Notes: generated by a model from the letters alone, not told the origin. Positions 17,934 to 28,839 are shown, counted from the first letter of the stretch. The stretch is DNA of 64,000 nucleotides from JACCYQ01 sp036675565 (GCA_036675565.1 JAKFER010000314.1:36326-100325); one strand, 5' to 3'. Program-made: numbers and translations.

Positions 17934-20315
17934 TCATTCCAGGTTCACTTGTATTCTTAGAGCTTTCAACCCGCTGATATCCTGCACATCTTCCAATTCA
18001 ACGATTTGCTTTTCACCCACTAATAAATTTTTACTCTTAAGCAAACTGAAGTATTCATCATATTCAACAATTTCGCGGGAATTTGAATAAACAATGGCAA
18101 TGGTGCCGGGCTTTGATAAACGTTCACCCGTTGATTTGATTTGCACTTTATCTATGCGCTTTTTCAGAATTTCAAATTGAACGCTTTCCTGCCCTTCAAC
18201 ATCAAAACGCCTTTCATCTCTCCTGAAACTGATGGAAATAGGTTTATTAAAAACCAAAATCAATTGGGTTGTTTCCAGAGGCAGGGGGAGTTCTTTTTTA
18301 ATATGCCAGGTGAGGCGGGTTATATGAGCCATTAATGATAATTGCCAGAACCTGAACGTTTTCAGTTCATTAATATCAAACTCTATTTCCGGTGTAAATG
18401 GATTTCCAAGATAAATAATGTATTCTACACCATCCGATCTGAATTTCTCAAAATAATGGGGATGAACTTGCTGTATCTTATTTTGCTCTGTCTCAAGGTA
18501 GCGGGATACAATGGCATTTATTTTTCCAAGACTTTCATCAAAGCAAAGCCTGTTTTTATTGAATTGACCTGTTGCTGAATCAACTGAAAGAAAGTAATCA
18601 TTTACAGGTTTTAAATTGATGTTGTTAGCATGAATCAAATCATTAAAAAAAACATGCACCTCATTTTTAAGAAATTCATTGATCTTAATTTCGTCTTCAG
18701 GTGAAATGATGTTTATAATTTTTTTTCTGAGATCTTCATTTTTATTAAGTAAAATATCAATGAATTCCTGACTTACCTTAACAACATCAGCCTCCAACAG
18801 GCGAAGCGTTTTTTCAACCTGGTTTAATTGTTCAATGATATCTTTTTGATGACAAATACGGCGTCCGGAGGAAGAATTTTTTACATCAATAGCACCATAT
18901 ACAGGATAAACAGGATTAAATTTTACGGTACCTATTTCCAAAGAAGGATCATTATCTTTTTCTTTTAAATACAACCAGGCTTCTTCCCTGAATTTCCACT
19001 TCACAACCGGTAGCAAAGCAGTATAATTTTCAAAAATCAAGGTTTCAATTTCATTTTCAAATTGTGCAATATCATTTCGGCAAGCCATTTCAAAATAAGA
19101 TAAAACGGGCTCCAGTTTTTTTAATGTATTATTGTTCAAAACACCGGTTTCAAGTGACACGGCTTCCATCATACCTATTAAATTTTCTTTTTCAAATAAG
19201 GGTGTAACCAGGTAACAACAATAATTGGTTTTTTTAAGGTGGTTTAAAAAATGGATGTTCGCATGCCTGGCATCTGGTTGATTTATTTCACTTATAAAAA
19301 ACGATTTTTTATGTTGTTCAAGGAAAATAGCTAACTGATGATAAGCCTCCTCTTTTTTTTCATTGCCCGTGAGTGCTTGTAATAAAAGACTCTTCCCTGA
19401 ATATTTAGGATTGTAAATAAAACCTTCATTCAACTTAAGAAAAGTATTGAGGCTTACTTTCACATTCTTAGTGCCGATCATTGTTTCCATTGCTGATCTT
19501 AATTTCTGATAGCCCATTTTTGGATTTGCAGATTGCATTTCAATAATGGCGTTCTTCACCTCCTTTACACATTCTTCGGGCGTTACATCAGCAATGCTGC
19601 GGCGAATGATAAACCCTTCAAATAAAAAAAGAGAAAGGGGTAATTTTTTTTTCAAAAGATCTGTATCCAAAATGGACCCCGTGGCATGATCGATTATTCC
19701 GGAAGGTAATGGGGGCAATTCATTCAAAACATTTACATCAATAAAACTTTCATCAATATGCACCCGGCTATACCTGGTCAACCCGGTATTTCTATCAAAC
19801 CACTGGTTCGTATTGCGTTCCGGAATATTCAATTCAATATTAAAATATTTTCTAAATACCAGTCGATATGCCATCAGGTCATATTCTGCCTGCAACTGCG
19901 CTAAAGGACGTTCAGCAGGAAAATCAATATATCCATTATCATCTGGTTTAAAATACGCCTGGAAAGAGTCTGAATAAAAGAAGAATTCAAATTTATACGG
20001 AGATCCTAATGCATAATATTGCAGATCAATATCGGTTGAAAACGGGAATAAAGTGGATGCAATCGATTGAAAAAGTTTTTCGTGGCGGTTGATGATTGTA
20101 ACATCCTGAATGGGTTGTAGCAATTCAGGACTGGCTTCCAGTTTTTGGATGATATTGTGATAAAATTCCAGAAACTGATCATGCGAATGCAGGATCTTTT
20201 CATTTAATATTTTATAATAGGGTGCAAAAGAAAGAAAGGATTTTATTTGCACCTCCTGGCGATATTTACCTGGGTCAGGTATAAGTACTCTCAATTTTGA
20301 ATTGATACTTTGCAT
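17934..20315 (-). CDS. Large GAF-type signalling protein, no recognised output
   Basis: From the ATG at 20315 this is a 793-residue soluble protein with no signal peptide or membrane helix. A middle section (about 310-430) with YCCYLVTPLFEKENLIGMMEAVS reads like a GAF sensory domain. The N-terminal third (FKPDDNGYIDFP) and C-terminal third (beta-rich, with ISFRRDERRFDVEG) are not assigned. Long proteins of this build occur in Bacteroidota next to sensor kinases. The gene sits between the NlpC/P60-like gene and the TPR kinases, same strand. I could not identify a kinase, cyclase or DNA-binding part, so it is probably a sensor or scaffold. Confidence 0.7.
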   Translation of the reverse strand: MQSINSKLRVLIPDPGKYRQEVQIKSFLSFAPYYKILNEKILHSHDQFLEFYHNIIQKLEASPELLQPIQDVTIINRHEKLFQSIASTLFPFSTDIDLQYYALGSPYKFEFFFYSDSFQAYFKPDDNGYIDFPAERPLAQLQAEYDLMAYRLVFRKYFNIELNIPERNTNQWFDRNTGLTRYSRVHIDESFIDVNVLNELPPLPSGIIDHATGSILDTDLLKKKLPLSLFLFEGFIIRRSIADVTPEECVKEVKNAIIEMQSANPKMGYQKLRSAMETMIGTKNVKVSLNTFLKLNEGFIYNPKYSGKSLLLQALTGNEKKEEAYHQLAIFLEQHKKSFFISEINQPDARHANIHFLNHLKKTNYCCYLVTPLFEKENLIGMMEAVSLETGVLNNNTLKKLEPVLSYFEMACRNDIAQFENEIETLIFENYTALLPVVKWKFREEAWLYLKEKDNDPSLEIGTVKFNPVYPVYGAIDVKNSSSGRRICHQKDIIEQLNQVEKTLRLLEADVVKVSQEFIDILLNKNEDLRKKIINIISPEDEIKINEFLKNEVHVFFNDLIHANNINLKPVNDYFLSVDSATGQFNKNRLCFDESLGKINAIVSRYLETEQNKIQQVHPHYFEKFRSDGVEYIIYLGNPFTPEIEFDINELKTFRFWQLSLMAHITRLTWHIKKELPLPLETTQLILVFNKPISISFRRDERRFDVEGQESVQFEILKKRIDKVQIKSTGERLSKPGTIAIVYSNSREIVEYDEYFSLLKSKNLLVGEKQIVELEDVQDISGLKALRIQVNLE

Positions 20316-20406
20316 TCGATTCAACTATATTATTAATAGTCTTATAATTTAAATATATTTCTTGAAAGCATCATACAGATAATATTCTTATCCTGAAACC
20401 AGTTTG

Positions 20407-22422
20407 TTAATTTGCTGGCAGGTAAAGGTGAAATTCCGAACCTTCGCCCTCTTTCGTTTCAACTTTCAACTCACCACCATGTGCTTTTACAATATCATAA
20501 CTCAAACTCAATCCCAGCCCAGTCCCCTCCCCAGGTGGTTTGGTTGTAAAAAAAGGTTGGAAAATTTTTTCTATTACCTGTTGTGAAACCCCCATACCAT
20601 TATCCTTTACAATGATTTTTACCTGTTCATTTAATTTTTTTGTGATAACAGAAACTGCAGGATCATATCCATTAAGTTGATTTTTTTTCTTTGTATTAAC
20701 TGCGTAAAATGCATTAGTTATTAAATTTAATATCACTCTTCCCATATCCTGCGGAATGATATTGATGTTGTCTATACTTTCATCATAATCTGTTTTTAAT
20801 GTGGCATTAAACGATTTGTCTTTTGCCCGGAGACCATGATAGGCTAATCTTAAATATTCATCTGCCAAGGCATTAATATTGGTTGGCTCTTTAACACCAT
20901 TGCTTCTGCGGCTGTGTTGCAACATTCCTTTTACAATGGCATCAGCACGTTTGCCGTGATGATTTATTTTTCCTTGGTTTTCTATAACATCGTTGGCAAT
21001 TAATTTTACTTCGTCCATGTTTCCATTGTCAATTTCAATTTTCATTTCAGTTAGCAATTCGATATTGACTTCGGAAAAATTATTAACGAAGTTTAAAGGA
21101 TTTTGAATTTCATGTGCAATGCCTGCTGTCAATTCTCCCAGTGAAGCCATCTTTTCTGATTGAACCAGTTGCGTTTGTGTAGACTTGAGTTCTTTCAGTG
21201 TTTTTTCTAAAACTATTTTGGCTTTCTTTTCCTTTTTGTTGTTACGATACAGAATAAGACCTATCAGGGATAGAATAACTAGCCCTGCAATCAAACTGTA
21301 TATCCTGATCTTACTTTGTGTTTGGATTTTGTCTTTTTCCAGTTCTTCCAGCTTGGCCTGTTCATTTACAACAACATCATGAAATGCAAGAAGATTTTTT
21401 CGTTCTTCCTGGCTAAGACTATCGCTTAATGTTTTGGCCATTTTTAAATACACGGTGGCACTATCGGTTTGGCCCAGTCGATCATAACTGGATGAAAGCA
21501 GATTGTAAGCATCTTTTTTCCCAAACGGGTCCTTGCGCTTTTCAAATACTTTCAAACTTTCTTTGGCATAATACAATGCAGAATCATTTTTATTTAAACC
21601 TGTATAAACACGATTCAAAGAAATATAAGCAAGTGCTATATGCACAAAATCATTGGTCTTTTGTAAAGGGGGTAATGATTGCAATATTGTTTGAGCAGCT
21701 AAATCATAATTCTCCATTTTCGCATACGTATCGCCCAGGTATTTCGTCGCACGACCTAATCCTGCCAGGTCATTCAGATCTGAAAACGTTGCTATGGAGT
21801 TTTTGATAAAAAGGAGTGCAGAATCTAATTTTCCTTCATTCAGATAAGCAATGCCCATGTGAAATTTTATATACGCCAGTTGTCTTTGATCCCCGGCAGC
21901 TTTTGCATATTTCTCAGCTTCCCGGTAATTTTTCATTTGGTTCTTTGTATTATCTGTCCAGTTCCCTGTATACGCATTCAGTATCCCGATCAGATCATAG
22001 CTATTACTTAATTCAAGTAATCGTATTTTCTCCGGATCTTGGCCTGGTGGTAAATGCCAGATTGTTTTTTCAATTTTGGGATCCTTTAGAATATTAATCG
22101 CTTTTAAATAATATTCCAGAGACTTTGAAAACTTTTCCTGTTGCATCAGGATAATTCCAATATTGTTCAATGCAGATGCTTCATCGAATTTCAGATTTAA
22201 CCTTACCGCAACAGGCAATGCTTTTTCATAGTAAAAACTTGAACTATCGCGATCTGCAAGATGATAGTAGGACCCAAGGTTCATATAGGCTTTCATTCGG
22301 GCAGTATCACTTTCTGCCTCGGAGAGTGAATTATATAAACTATTCAGAGTAGCGTTTTTCTGTTGCCCATAAATAAATACAGGTAAAAAAAGCAATAAAA
22401 TAAATTTTAAAAAAGTTTTCAT
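20407..22422 (-). CDS. Secreted-leader TPR sensor histidine kinase
   Basis: The ATG at 22422 starts a typical signal peptide (FLKFILLLFLPVFIYG); an upstream TTG would spoil it, so 671 residues are annotated. The periplasmic part contains about six TPR-like repeats (for example EKALPVAVRLNLKFDEASALN and SAKESLK-type helices), followed by one membrane helix (YSLIAGLVILSLIGLILY), a coiled coil and the HisKA-HATPase transmitter with His437 in GIAHEIQNPLNF and G2 box GEGTGLGLS. The gene begins seven bases after the stop of the giant kinase, so the two are co-transcribed. Its transmitter lacks the repeat-derived insertion found in three relatives. Confidence 0.92.
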   Translation of the reverse strand: MKTFLKFILLLFLPVFIYGQQKNATLNSLYNSLSEAESDTARMKAYMNLGSYYHLADRDSSSFYYEKALPVAVRLNLKFDEASALNNIGIILMQQEKFSKSLEYYLKAINILKDPKIEKTIWHLPPGQDPEKIRLLELSNSYDLIGILNAYTGNWTDNTKNQMKNYREAEKYAKAAGDQRQLAYIKFHMGIAYLNEGKLDSALLFIKNSIATFSDLNDLAGLGRATKYLGDTYAKMENYDLAAQTILQSLPPLQKTNDFVHIALAYISLNRVYTGLNKNDSALYYAKESLKVFEKRKDPFGKKDAYNLLSSSYDRLGQTDSATVYLKMAKTLSDSLSQEERKNLLAFHDVVVNEQAKLEELEKDKIQTQSKIRIYSLIAGLVILSLIGLILYRNNKKEKKAKIVLEKTLKELKSTQTQLVQSEKMASLGELTAGIAHEIQNPLNFVNNFSEVNIELLTEMKIEIDNGNMDEVKLIANDVIENQGKINHHGKRADAIVKGMLQHSRRSNGVKEPTNINALADEYLRLAYHGLRAKDKSFNATLKTDYDESIDNINIIPQDMGRVILNLITNAFYAVNTKKKNQLNGYDPAVSVITKKLNEQVKIIVKDNGMGVSQQVIEKIFQPFFTTKPPGEGTGLGLSLSYDIVKAHGGELKVETKEGEGSEFHLYLPAN

Positions 22423-22429
22423 ACATACT

Positions 22430-25400
22430 TTAATTAATTGGTAATTGAAGGATAAACTCACTTCCTGATCCCTCGGTTGTGTTTACTATCAATTCTCCTC
22501 CATGTGCTTTAACAATGTCATAGCTGATTGATAAACCTAATCCCGTCCCCTGTCCTGTTGGCTTAGTAGTAAAGAATGGTTGAAAGATTTTGTCCAATAC
22601 TTTTTGTGGAATACCGTTGCCGTTATCTGCAACTTTGATTTCTACTTTATCATTTACTTTTCTTGTACTAACAGAAACAGATGGTTCATAGCTTTCGACA
22701 AGCTCAGACTGATATTGCTTCTTCTTTTCGTTCACTGCATAAAAAGCATTGGTTATTAGATTCAATATCACCCTACCAATATCCTGCGGAATAATATTTA
22801 CTTTTTCTAATAATTCATCATAATCTGTTTTCAATGAAACATTAAAAGATTTGTCTTTTGCTCTTAAACCATGATAAGCCAAACGCAGGTACTCGTCAGC
22901 CAACGCGTTAATATCTATGGACTCTTTTATACCGCTGCCGCTGCGGCTGTGTTGCAACATGCCTTTTACAATAGCGTCGGCACGCTTTCCATGATGAATA
23001 ATTTTTTCAAGATTTTGCTGAATATTTAATGCAATTGTTTTTACTTCAGTTGTATTTCCCTTTTCAACTTCATCAACCATTTCACTTATCAATTCATTAC
23101 TTACTTCAGAAAAATTATTGACAAAGTTTAATGGGTTTTGTATTTCATGTGCAATGCCTGCTGTGAGTTCTCCAAGGCTGGCCATTTTTTCTGATTGGAT
23201 CAATTGCTTTTGTGTTACCTGCAATTCATTCAATGTATTGTCCACTTGTTTTTTTGCCAGTTCCAGTTTATTAAAATCCTCGTAACGGGCATAGGCAGTA
23301 GAAAATGCATCTGCAAGATTTTGTACCAATTGTAATTCATCATCTTCTAGTGGTGATGTATTACCCACATATAGCATACCCTGCAGGAAGGGAAAGAAAT
23401 GCAGGTAGAGATCAGTGGGCCGGTTTTCCGTCAGGTATTTTTCACCGGTATTAACAGCGCCCTGTTGCACGAGGCTCTTTGCAAACTCAAGAAACTGTCC
23501 TTCATCCCAATGCTGTTTATACATTTTCTTTTTATGCCAGCTATCTACAATCAACGATATTTCACCCGGGACATTATAAGATTGACGAAAAGCGGCAATC
23601 GCTTTCCCATCAGGAGTAGATAATAAAGTATTCACTTCCTGATTTTCTTCATCCATAATAAAAACACCGCAACGGATAAAAGGAACGGCGAGGATGTTTA
23701 ATTCATTCCATATTAAAGGTTGTATCCTTTCCAGGTCACTGGTTGTTCGCATTGAAGCAATTTCTGCCCGAATCCTGTCAACAGAGGCCCGCTTGACGGC
23801 ATCCCTTGCCTGTGTTTCGGCTTTTTGCAGATCCAGGAAACGGGTATAAGCTCTTTCAAATTCGACAGCAAACCGACATTGAATATTTTTTTCTTCATTC
23901 GTAGCCGGTTTGTTAATGCAAATGCCAAAAGACCCATACTTCATCATGGCATCATAATAATAAACACCATTTACAAATGTCTGAGGGAGCATTACTTGTT
24001 TTGCAACACCACCTGCATCATCAGTAATGCGTTGAAATGTGTTGAGCCAGTCTTGAACTTCTTCCGTAGAAATATGGCTCTCATGTATTTTAACTCCTCC
24101 TCTCCATGATACTAAACATTCATTAAAATATTCTTCTGCTTCGGCCAGGGTGTAAACTGTAATACTGGTTTTGTAATCCGGCCAGGTAATCCAAAAAGTA
24201 TTTTCGTTTTTAGCTTCATCGATAAGCCAGAAATAGGAGAACTGCCAGTCTATTCCCAATTTCCGCAGTTGTTCACCAAAGATCAAAGACGTATCATCCA
24301 GATCTTTTGAATTGTTCATAGCCATCACTTTTGCTCTGACTCTTTCCAATGCAGCTTCAATCTGCGCCTCCCTTGCCTGCGCTTCTGCTTTTTGCAAATC
24401 GAGGAAGCGGGTATATGTCAGGTCAAATACTTGCGCAAATCGTTTGAAAATCGCTTCTTCAGAACAAGGCTCACGGGTTATGATCACCAAATATCCTTTT
24501 GAAAAATAGGCAGCGTGTAATTTCTGCCAATCAGGCCGGGAGAGACCCGCTGCATCCATTTCTTCAAAAATAGATTTAGCAACAGGAACTTTCATCAGCC
24601 AATCATAATGGGCCTGCAGCTCCTTTCCTTTTAATTGAACTGCCCGAAAAGCCTCCCCTTTAAGCCATCCCTCGTATAACGTGGAATGCGCATAATCGTC
24701 AACGTTAGGCAGAAAAAAACCACGGGTAAATCCATCATCCATGCTTAGCCACCATTCATCCTCTTTGCGTTCTTTTTCACACAGTACAAATCCACAAGTC
24801 CAAAGGTTATGTACCAGGCCGTTCAATTCAGTAAACAACACTTTAGCCACATCGGCCAATTCATCGGATTTTTGCATACCCATGGTTCGGGCCCTCACTT
24901 TTTCCAAAGCAGCTTCAATCTTTGCTTCCCTTGCCTGTGCTTCTGCTTTTTGCAGATCAAGGAACCTGGTATAGGCCTGTTCAAAAACATTCCCAAATCT
25001 TATAAGTATTTCATTCTCCTTTTCTGAAAATGATTTTTTGGTGTAGCTCGTGATGTTAATTCCTGTGTTTTTTGCCAGCGCTACAGACATAGTTGCCAAA
25101 TCACTCTCCAACAAAAATTGCTTTTGATTCTCCGGGACATATTTAAAATCTGTATTTTCAAAAAGATGATGGAACAGCTTATTTTTTTCTTCGAAGGAAT
25201 AGGTTTTTGAAAAAAAATTCTTACCCTTTTCCTTTGCTTCAAATATATCATTGAGGTATTGGTTATCATCGTATGGAACAAGCATTCTTGCGTATTGCTG
25301 ATTGGCTTTATTTTCCAGCCACCATATGATATCTTTTGAACCTTCTGTAAAAAGGAATATGATCGCAGTATATAATTCAACATTCAGTTCATCCAGTTTT

Positions 25401-28400
25401 TCAAAAACTGTATGTACCACATCCTGCAGTTCTTCACTCTTGTGCATAGCCAAAGAACGGGAACGTACCTTTTCCAAAGCAGCATCAATTTGTGCTTCTT
25501 TTGCCTGTGCTTCTGCTCTTTGCAGATCAAGGAATCGGGTATAGGATTGATCGAAGACGGCAGCAAACCTTCTGATAATTTCATTCTCCCCATCAGTATA
25601 TGCTATGGCGGAATAATTACTTACGATCAGCATGATGCCGGGCGTAATTGCTACAGACCTGGCATACCCGCTTCTTAATATATATGCTTTTGTTTCCTGT
25701 GTTAAGAAAGACAGGTCGGCATTTGCGAATACATGCTCGTGCCATTGTTTGTTTTCTTCGGGAGTAAGGGTGTCAGTATAAAAGCTGCCTCCTTTGGCCA
25801 GTACGTCCTTCACCCTTTCAAACATGGGATTATTAATGTAAGGAACCTCAATAAATATTGGCGTTGAATTCCCCATGACAGCAAACCAGAACTTGTAATC
25901 GTGGGACTGGTTATTAATGGCAAAACTTACTGTATTAAATTTGAAATTCAGGTATTGCAATTGTTCTGACACAACATTGATAACCTGTAACAGTTCATCA
26001 CTTTTATGCATAGCCATGCTGCGTGAACGTACCCTTTCCAATGCCGCTTCTATTTGTGCTTCTCTTGCCTGTGCTTCTGCTTTTTGCAGATCAAGAAAAC
26101 GTGTATATGACTGGTTGAAAACAAGGGCAAATCGTTTCAAAACTACCTTAGCTTCATCCGTAAAGGCCTCGGCCCCGAAAGCAAATAAACCACCTGCTGC
26201 GAAAGTGGCTAATTGATAATATTGCGTATTAATTTCATTAATCGACTGTATTAATTGAGAATCTGGTAATCGAACCTTCCCCGTGCCGGAAGATTTATAA
26301 TATTCAATCATATCCTCTCCTTCCAGCACATATGAGAAATCCTGTCCGCGCATCCAGGCATCATAAGCTCCCTGCAACAAAGGATGAAGATCCATCGATT
26401 CGTTTCCTGTAACCTGAACTGTATTACCTTCATCTGAAACGGAGGTTAGCCATACATTTACAAAACGATTATGCTTATTCAAAATTCCGATTCCACAACG
26501 CATAATTCCGATGCTAAGTTTATCTAATTCTTCAAAGACTACTTCTACCACAGTGCTTAAATCTTCACTAGCATGCATAGCCATGGCTTTAGCCCGTACA
26601 CGCTCAAGTCCTAATTCAATATATGCCTCCCGAGCCTGTGCTTCTGCTTTTTTTAAATCTGTAAAGCGACGATAGGCCATCCCGAAAACCTGAGTAAACC
26701 TTTTCAATAATACCCGTGATTCTTGCAATGGCGGCGACATGGTTATCATAATTAAAGCACCGCCTGGAAAATAGCAGCAAGAAAACCATGCCTGAACAAA
26801 ACCAGTACTTGAATAGCCGGGGGCCGCTGCAGCAGCAGCAAACAAATCTGGTAATTGAGTCTCAATGGTTTTCATCCACTGTATTCCTTTTTCCCCTGCA
26901 AGTTCAAAAGTAAATTCATCAGTACCAGAAGCATAGGCTTCCAGCATATCTTCTATAATATAAATACCTTTTTTGGGCAACTTGAAATTTAATTCCACAA
27001 TGTCTTTTTTGCTGTCTGGGGGTCGAATAGCGGTCCATGCCTCAATAAACGAATCAGATTCTTCGTATAAATTAATTGCGCAGGTTTCTAATTCAATTGT
27101 ACCCAGGGCAGCCAACTGAACTCTCAGTTCGCGGGCAACATCTATCAGTTCACTGCTTTTTTGCATAGCCATTGTCCTTGCCCTTACTCTTTCTAATGCC
27201 AATTCTATTTCAGATTCCTTTACCTGTGCTTCCACTTTTTGCAGATCAAGAAAGCGGGTATAGGTTTGTTCGAACACTTTTGCAAAGCGTTTAAACACAT
27301 CATGCATTTTTGGGAAATGCTCGTAAGTAATAAATATCAGGTTACCATATGCGAAATTGGCAAGGTGATCAATTTGAAATTTGGGTAACTCAAAGCCGGC
27401 ATCCAGCATACTTTGCAGCAAATCACCCACACCGGGAAGCGAAAGCATATACCTGTAATGATCCGCCTGTTCTTCACCTTCTTTTTCATATACTAAAAGT
27501 TCTTCTCCTCGTCTTCTCGATTCATCGAAACGCTTAAAAACCGGATGTTCAGTCAATGGAATTTTGCAAGGCGAAGGAGATATGATACCATCAGGACTTC
27601 CAGGGTAATACGTAAACTCCTTATCACCGATATTCCAGATATTAAACCCACAATTCCATTGAGGCACTCCCAACTCTTTTACCTGCTGGAATAAAACAGT
27701 AGCAACATCCACTAACTCTCCACTACGTTGCATAGCCATTGTTCTTGCACGCACTCTTTCCAATGCTAATTCTATCTCTGCTTCCCTTGCCTGTGCTTCT
27801 GCCTGTGCCACATCTGCATACCGGCGGTAAGCAAAGTCAAACACATTTCTGAATCGCTTCAGTACATTCAGTTGTTCTTCTGTAATGGGGCTGAATGTTG
27901 AAATGCCAATAGCACCCACCTCAATGGAATAGAAATAATAATAAAGCGCAGAGATATTATTCAGCCGTGGATCTTCGTATTCACCACTATCACGCCGGCG
28001 TTTTTTCCAGCTTTCAAGTTCTTCTTTGTTAACTACCAGTTCAGCAAAGGCATCTTTTGAATGCTTGATTTTTTTCTGGAATTGTTCAAAAACAGGGTGA
28101 CTGCTGTAAGAAAGCCTTGCTTTATGTCCACCCGTATCATCTGAGTAATCATAATCGATTAAAGTGTTGCTGTCATCATCCCAAAAATTAATCAGCGTAT
28201 TCCTTAATTGGGAGAAACCAAGCAACTTCAATTCCGTAAACATCACTTTACAGATAGCAAGAATGTCATCTGGTTTGTTCATGCCCATTGCTTCAGCCCG
28301 CACTCTTTCTAAAGACGTTTCAATTTCCAATTCCCGGTTTTTTTGTTCCAGTTCAACAGTACGTCGCTTGATTGCCTCATGCAGTTGCTGGTTTTCTTCT

Positions 28401-28837
28401 GCTATTATATCGATGGCAACATTTTGACCATATTCTGCTTTTGCATCAGGGAAAGAAGAATGCTGATGGATAATTTTCCATCCTCCGTTTTTTTGCTGCA
28501 TGAATGTAGATGCCCTGAATTTGGAATAAAAAATCCAATTGCCATCTGCCAACGCATAGAGATCGCAAAACTCATGTATTAAAGTGAAGTGCGCCTGTTG
28601 TTCAAGTGTTGTTTTCCTGTTCCGCATAGCTAATTTTCCAGCTACCTGGTCAATGGTATCATAGAGAAATTGCACTGCAACTTTTTTATTGGAAAACACT
28701 TCACTTTCTGCACTGCCTACCTGTGTGTATTCATCCGCTAGTAACGGATGCATGGCTTCCACATTACCTTCCAGGTAATTATTCCAATAAGCGTTGTATA
28801 CTTTCAGGATTTCTTCTTCCAGTTCTTTCAATTTCAT
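22430..28837 (-). CDS. Giant sensor histidine kinase with nine GAF-like modules
   Basis: This 2135-residue soluble protein starts with an NTF2/SnoaL-like domain (about 5-135; LLADEYTQVG, GGWKIIHQHSSFP) and a coiled coil. Nine modules follow, each opened by a conserved helix of the type LERVRARTMAM. The helices begin at residues 176, 359, 548, 744, 933, 1121, 1311, 1497 and 1686, so the period is 183-196 residues. Each module reads as a GAF-like fold ending FxxVFxxAYTRFLDLQKAEAQ. The last leads to a transmitter with phosphoacceptor His1897, N-box and G2 box GQGTGLGLS. No membrane helix is seen. It probably integrates many signals or forms a rod. The gene lies three bases downstream of another TPR kinase gene. 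Confidence 0.92.
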   Translation of the reverse strand: MKLKELEEEILKVYNAYWNNYLEGNVEAMHPLLADEYTQVGSAESEVFSNKKVAVQFLYDTIDQVAGKLAMRNRKTTLEQQAHFTLIHEFCDLYALADGNWIFYSKFRASTFMQQKNGGWKIIHQHSSFPDAKAEYGQNVAIDIIAEENQQLHEAIKRRTVELEQKNRELEIETSLERVRAEAMGMNKPDDILAICKVMFTELKLLGFSQLRNTLINFWDDDSNTLIDYDYSDDTGGHKARLSYSSHPVFEQFQKKIKHSKDAFAELVVNKEELESWKKRRRDSGEYEDPRLNNISALYYYFYSIEVGAIGISTFSPITEEQLNVLKRFRNVFDFAYRRYADVAQAEAQAREAEIELALERVRARTMAMQRSGELVDVATVLFQQVKELGVPQWNCGFNIWNIGDKEFTYYPGSPDGIISPSPCKIPLTEHPVFKRFDESRRRGEELLVYEKEGEEQADHYRYMLSLPGVGDLLQSMLDAGFELPKFQIDHLANFAYGNLIFITYEHFPKMHDVFKRFAKVFEQTYTRFLDLQKVEAQVKESEIELALERVRARTMAMQKSSELIDVARELRVQLAALGTIELETCAINLYEESDSFIEAWTAIRPPDSKKDIVELNFKLPKKGIYIIEDMLEAYASGTDEFTFELAGEKGIQWMKTIETQLPDLFAAAAAAPGYSSTGFVQAWFSCCYFPGGALIMITMSPPLQESRVLLKRFTQVFGMAYRRFTDLKKAEAQAREAYIELGLERVRAKAMAMHASEDLSTVVEVVFEELDKLSIGIMRCGIGILNKHNRFVNVWLTSVSDEGNTVQVTGNESMDLHPLLQGAYDAWMRGQDFSYVLEGEDMIEYYKSSGTGKVRLPDSQLIQSINEINTQYYQLATFAAGGLFAFGAEAFTDEAKVVLKRFALVFNQSYTRFLDLQKAEAQAREAQIEAALERVRSRSMAMHKSDELLQVINVVSEQLQYLNFKFNTVSFAINNQSHDYKFWFAVMGNSTPIFIEVPYINNPMFERVKDVLAKGGSFYTDTLTPEENKQWHEHVFANADLSFLTQETKAYILRSGYARSVAITPGIMLIVSNYSAIAYTDGENEIIRRFAAVFDQSYTRFLDLQRAEAQAKEAQIDAALEKVRSRSLAMHKSEELQDVVHTVFEKLDELNVELYTAIIFLFTEGSKDIIWWLENKANQQYARMLVPYDDNQYLNDIFEAKEKGKNFFSKTYSFEEKNKLFHHLFENTDFKYVPENQKQFLLESDLATMSVALAKNTGINITSYTKKSFSEKENEILIRFGNVFEQAYTRFLDLQKAEAQAREAKIEAALEKVRARTMGMQKSDELADVAKVLFTELNGLVHNLWTCGFVLCEKERKEDEWWLSMDDGFTRGFFLPNVDDYAHSTLYEGWLKGEAFRAVQLKGKELQAHYDWLMKVPVAKSIFEEMDAAGLSRPDWQKLHAAYFSKGYLVIITREPCSEEAIFKRFAQVFDLTYTRFLDLQKAEAQAREAQIEAALERVRAKVMAMNNSKDLDDTSLIFGEQLRKLGIDWQFSYFWLIDEAKNENTFWITWPDYKTSITVYTLAEAEEYFNECLVSWRGGVKIHESHISTEEVQDWLNTFQRITDDAGGVAKQVMLPQTFVNGVYYYDAMMKYGSFGICINKPATNEEKNIQCRFAVEFERAYTRFLDLQKAETQARDAVKRASVDRIRAEIASMRTTSDLERIQPLIWNELNILAVPFIRCGVFIMDEENQEVNTLLSTPDGKAIAAFRQSYNVPGEISLIVDSWHKKKMYKQHWDEGQFLEFAKSLVQQGAVNTGEKYLTENRPTDLYLHFFPFLQGMLYVGNTSPLEDDELQLVQNLADAFSTAYARYEDFNKLELAKKQVDNTLNELQVTQKQLIQSEKMASLGELTAGIAHEIQNPLNFVNNFSEVSNELISEMVDEVEKGNTTEVKTIALNIQQNLEKIIHHGKRADAIVKGMLQHSRSGSGIKESIDINALADEYLRLAYHGLRAKDKSFNVSLKTDYDELLEKVNIIPQDIGRVILNLITNAFYAVNEKKKQYQSELVESYEPSVSVSTRKVNDKVEIKVADNGNGIPQKVLDKIFQPFFTTKPTGQGTGLGLSISYDIVKAHGGELIVNTTEGSGSEFILQLPIN
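22693..22709. repeat. Palindromic-repeat copy inside the giant kinase gene
   Basis: The coding strand reads GTCTGAGCTTGTCGAAA here, translated as QSELVES in the loop between the N-box and the G1 box. It matches the core of the dispersed Bacteroidota element seen whole at 32027-32048. Confidence 0.7.
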
Positions 28838-28839
28838 TT

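Noticed and set aside
22430..28837. The nine modules as an assembly artefact
   Set aside because: The modules differ strongly outside the linker helices and have unequal lengths, which a collapsed or duplicated assembly would not produce.
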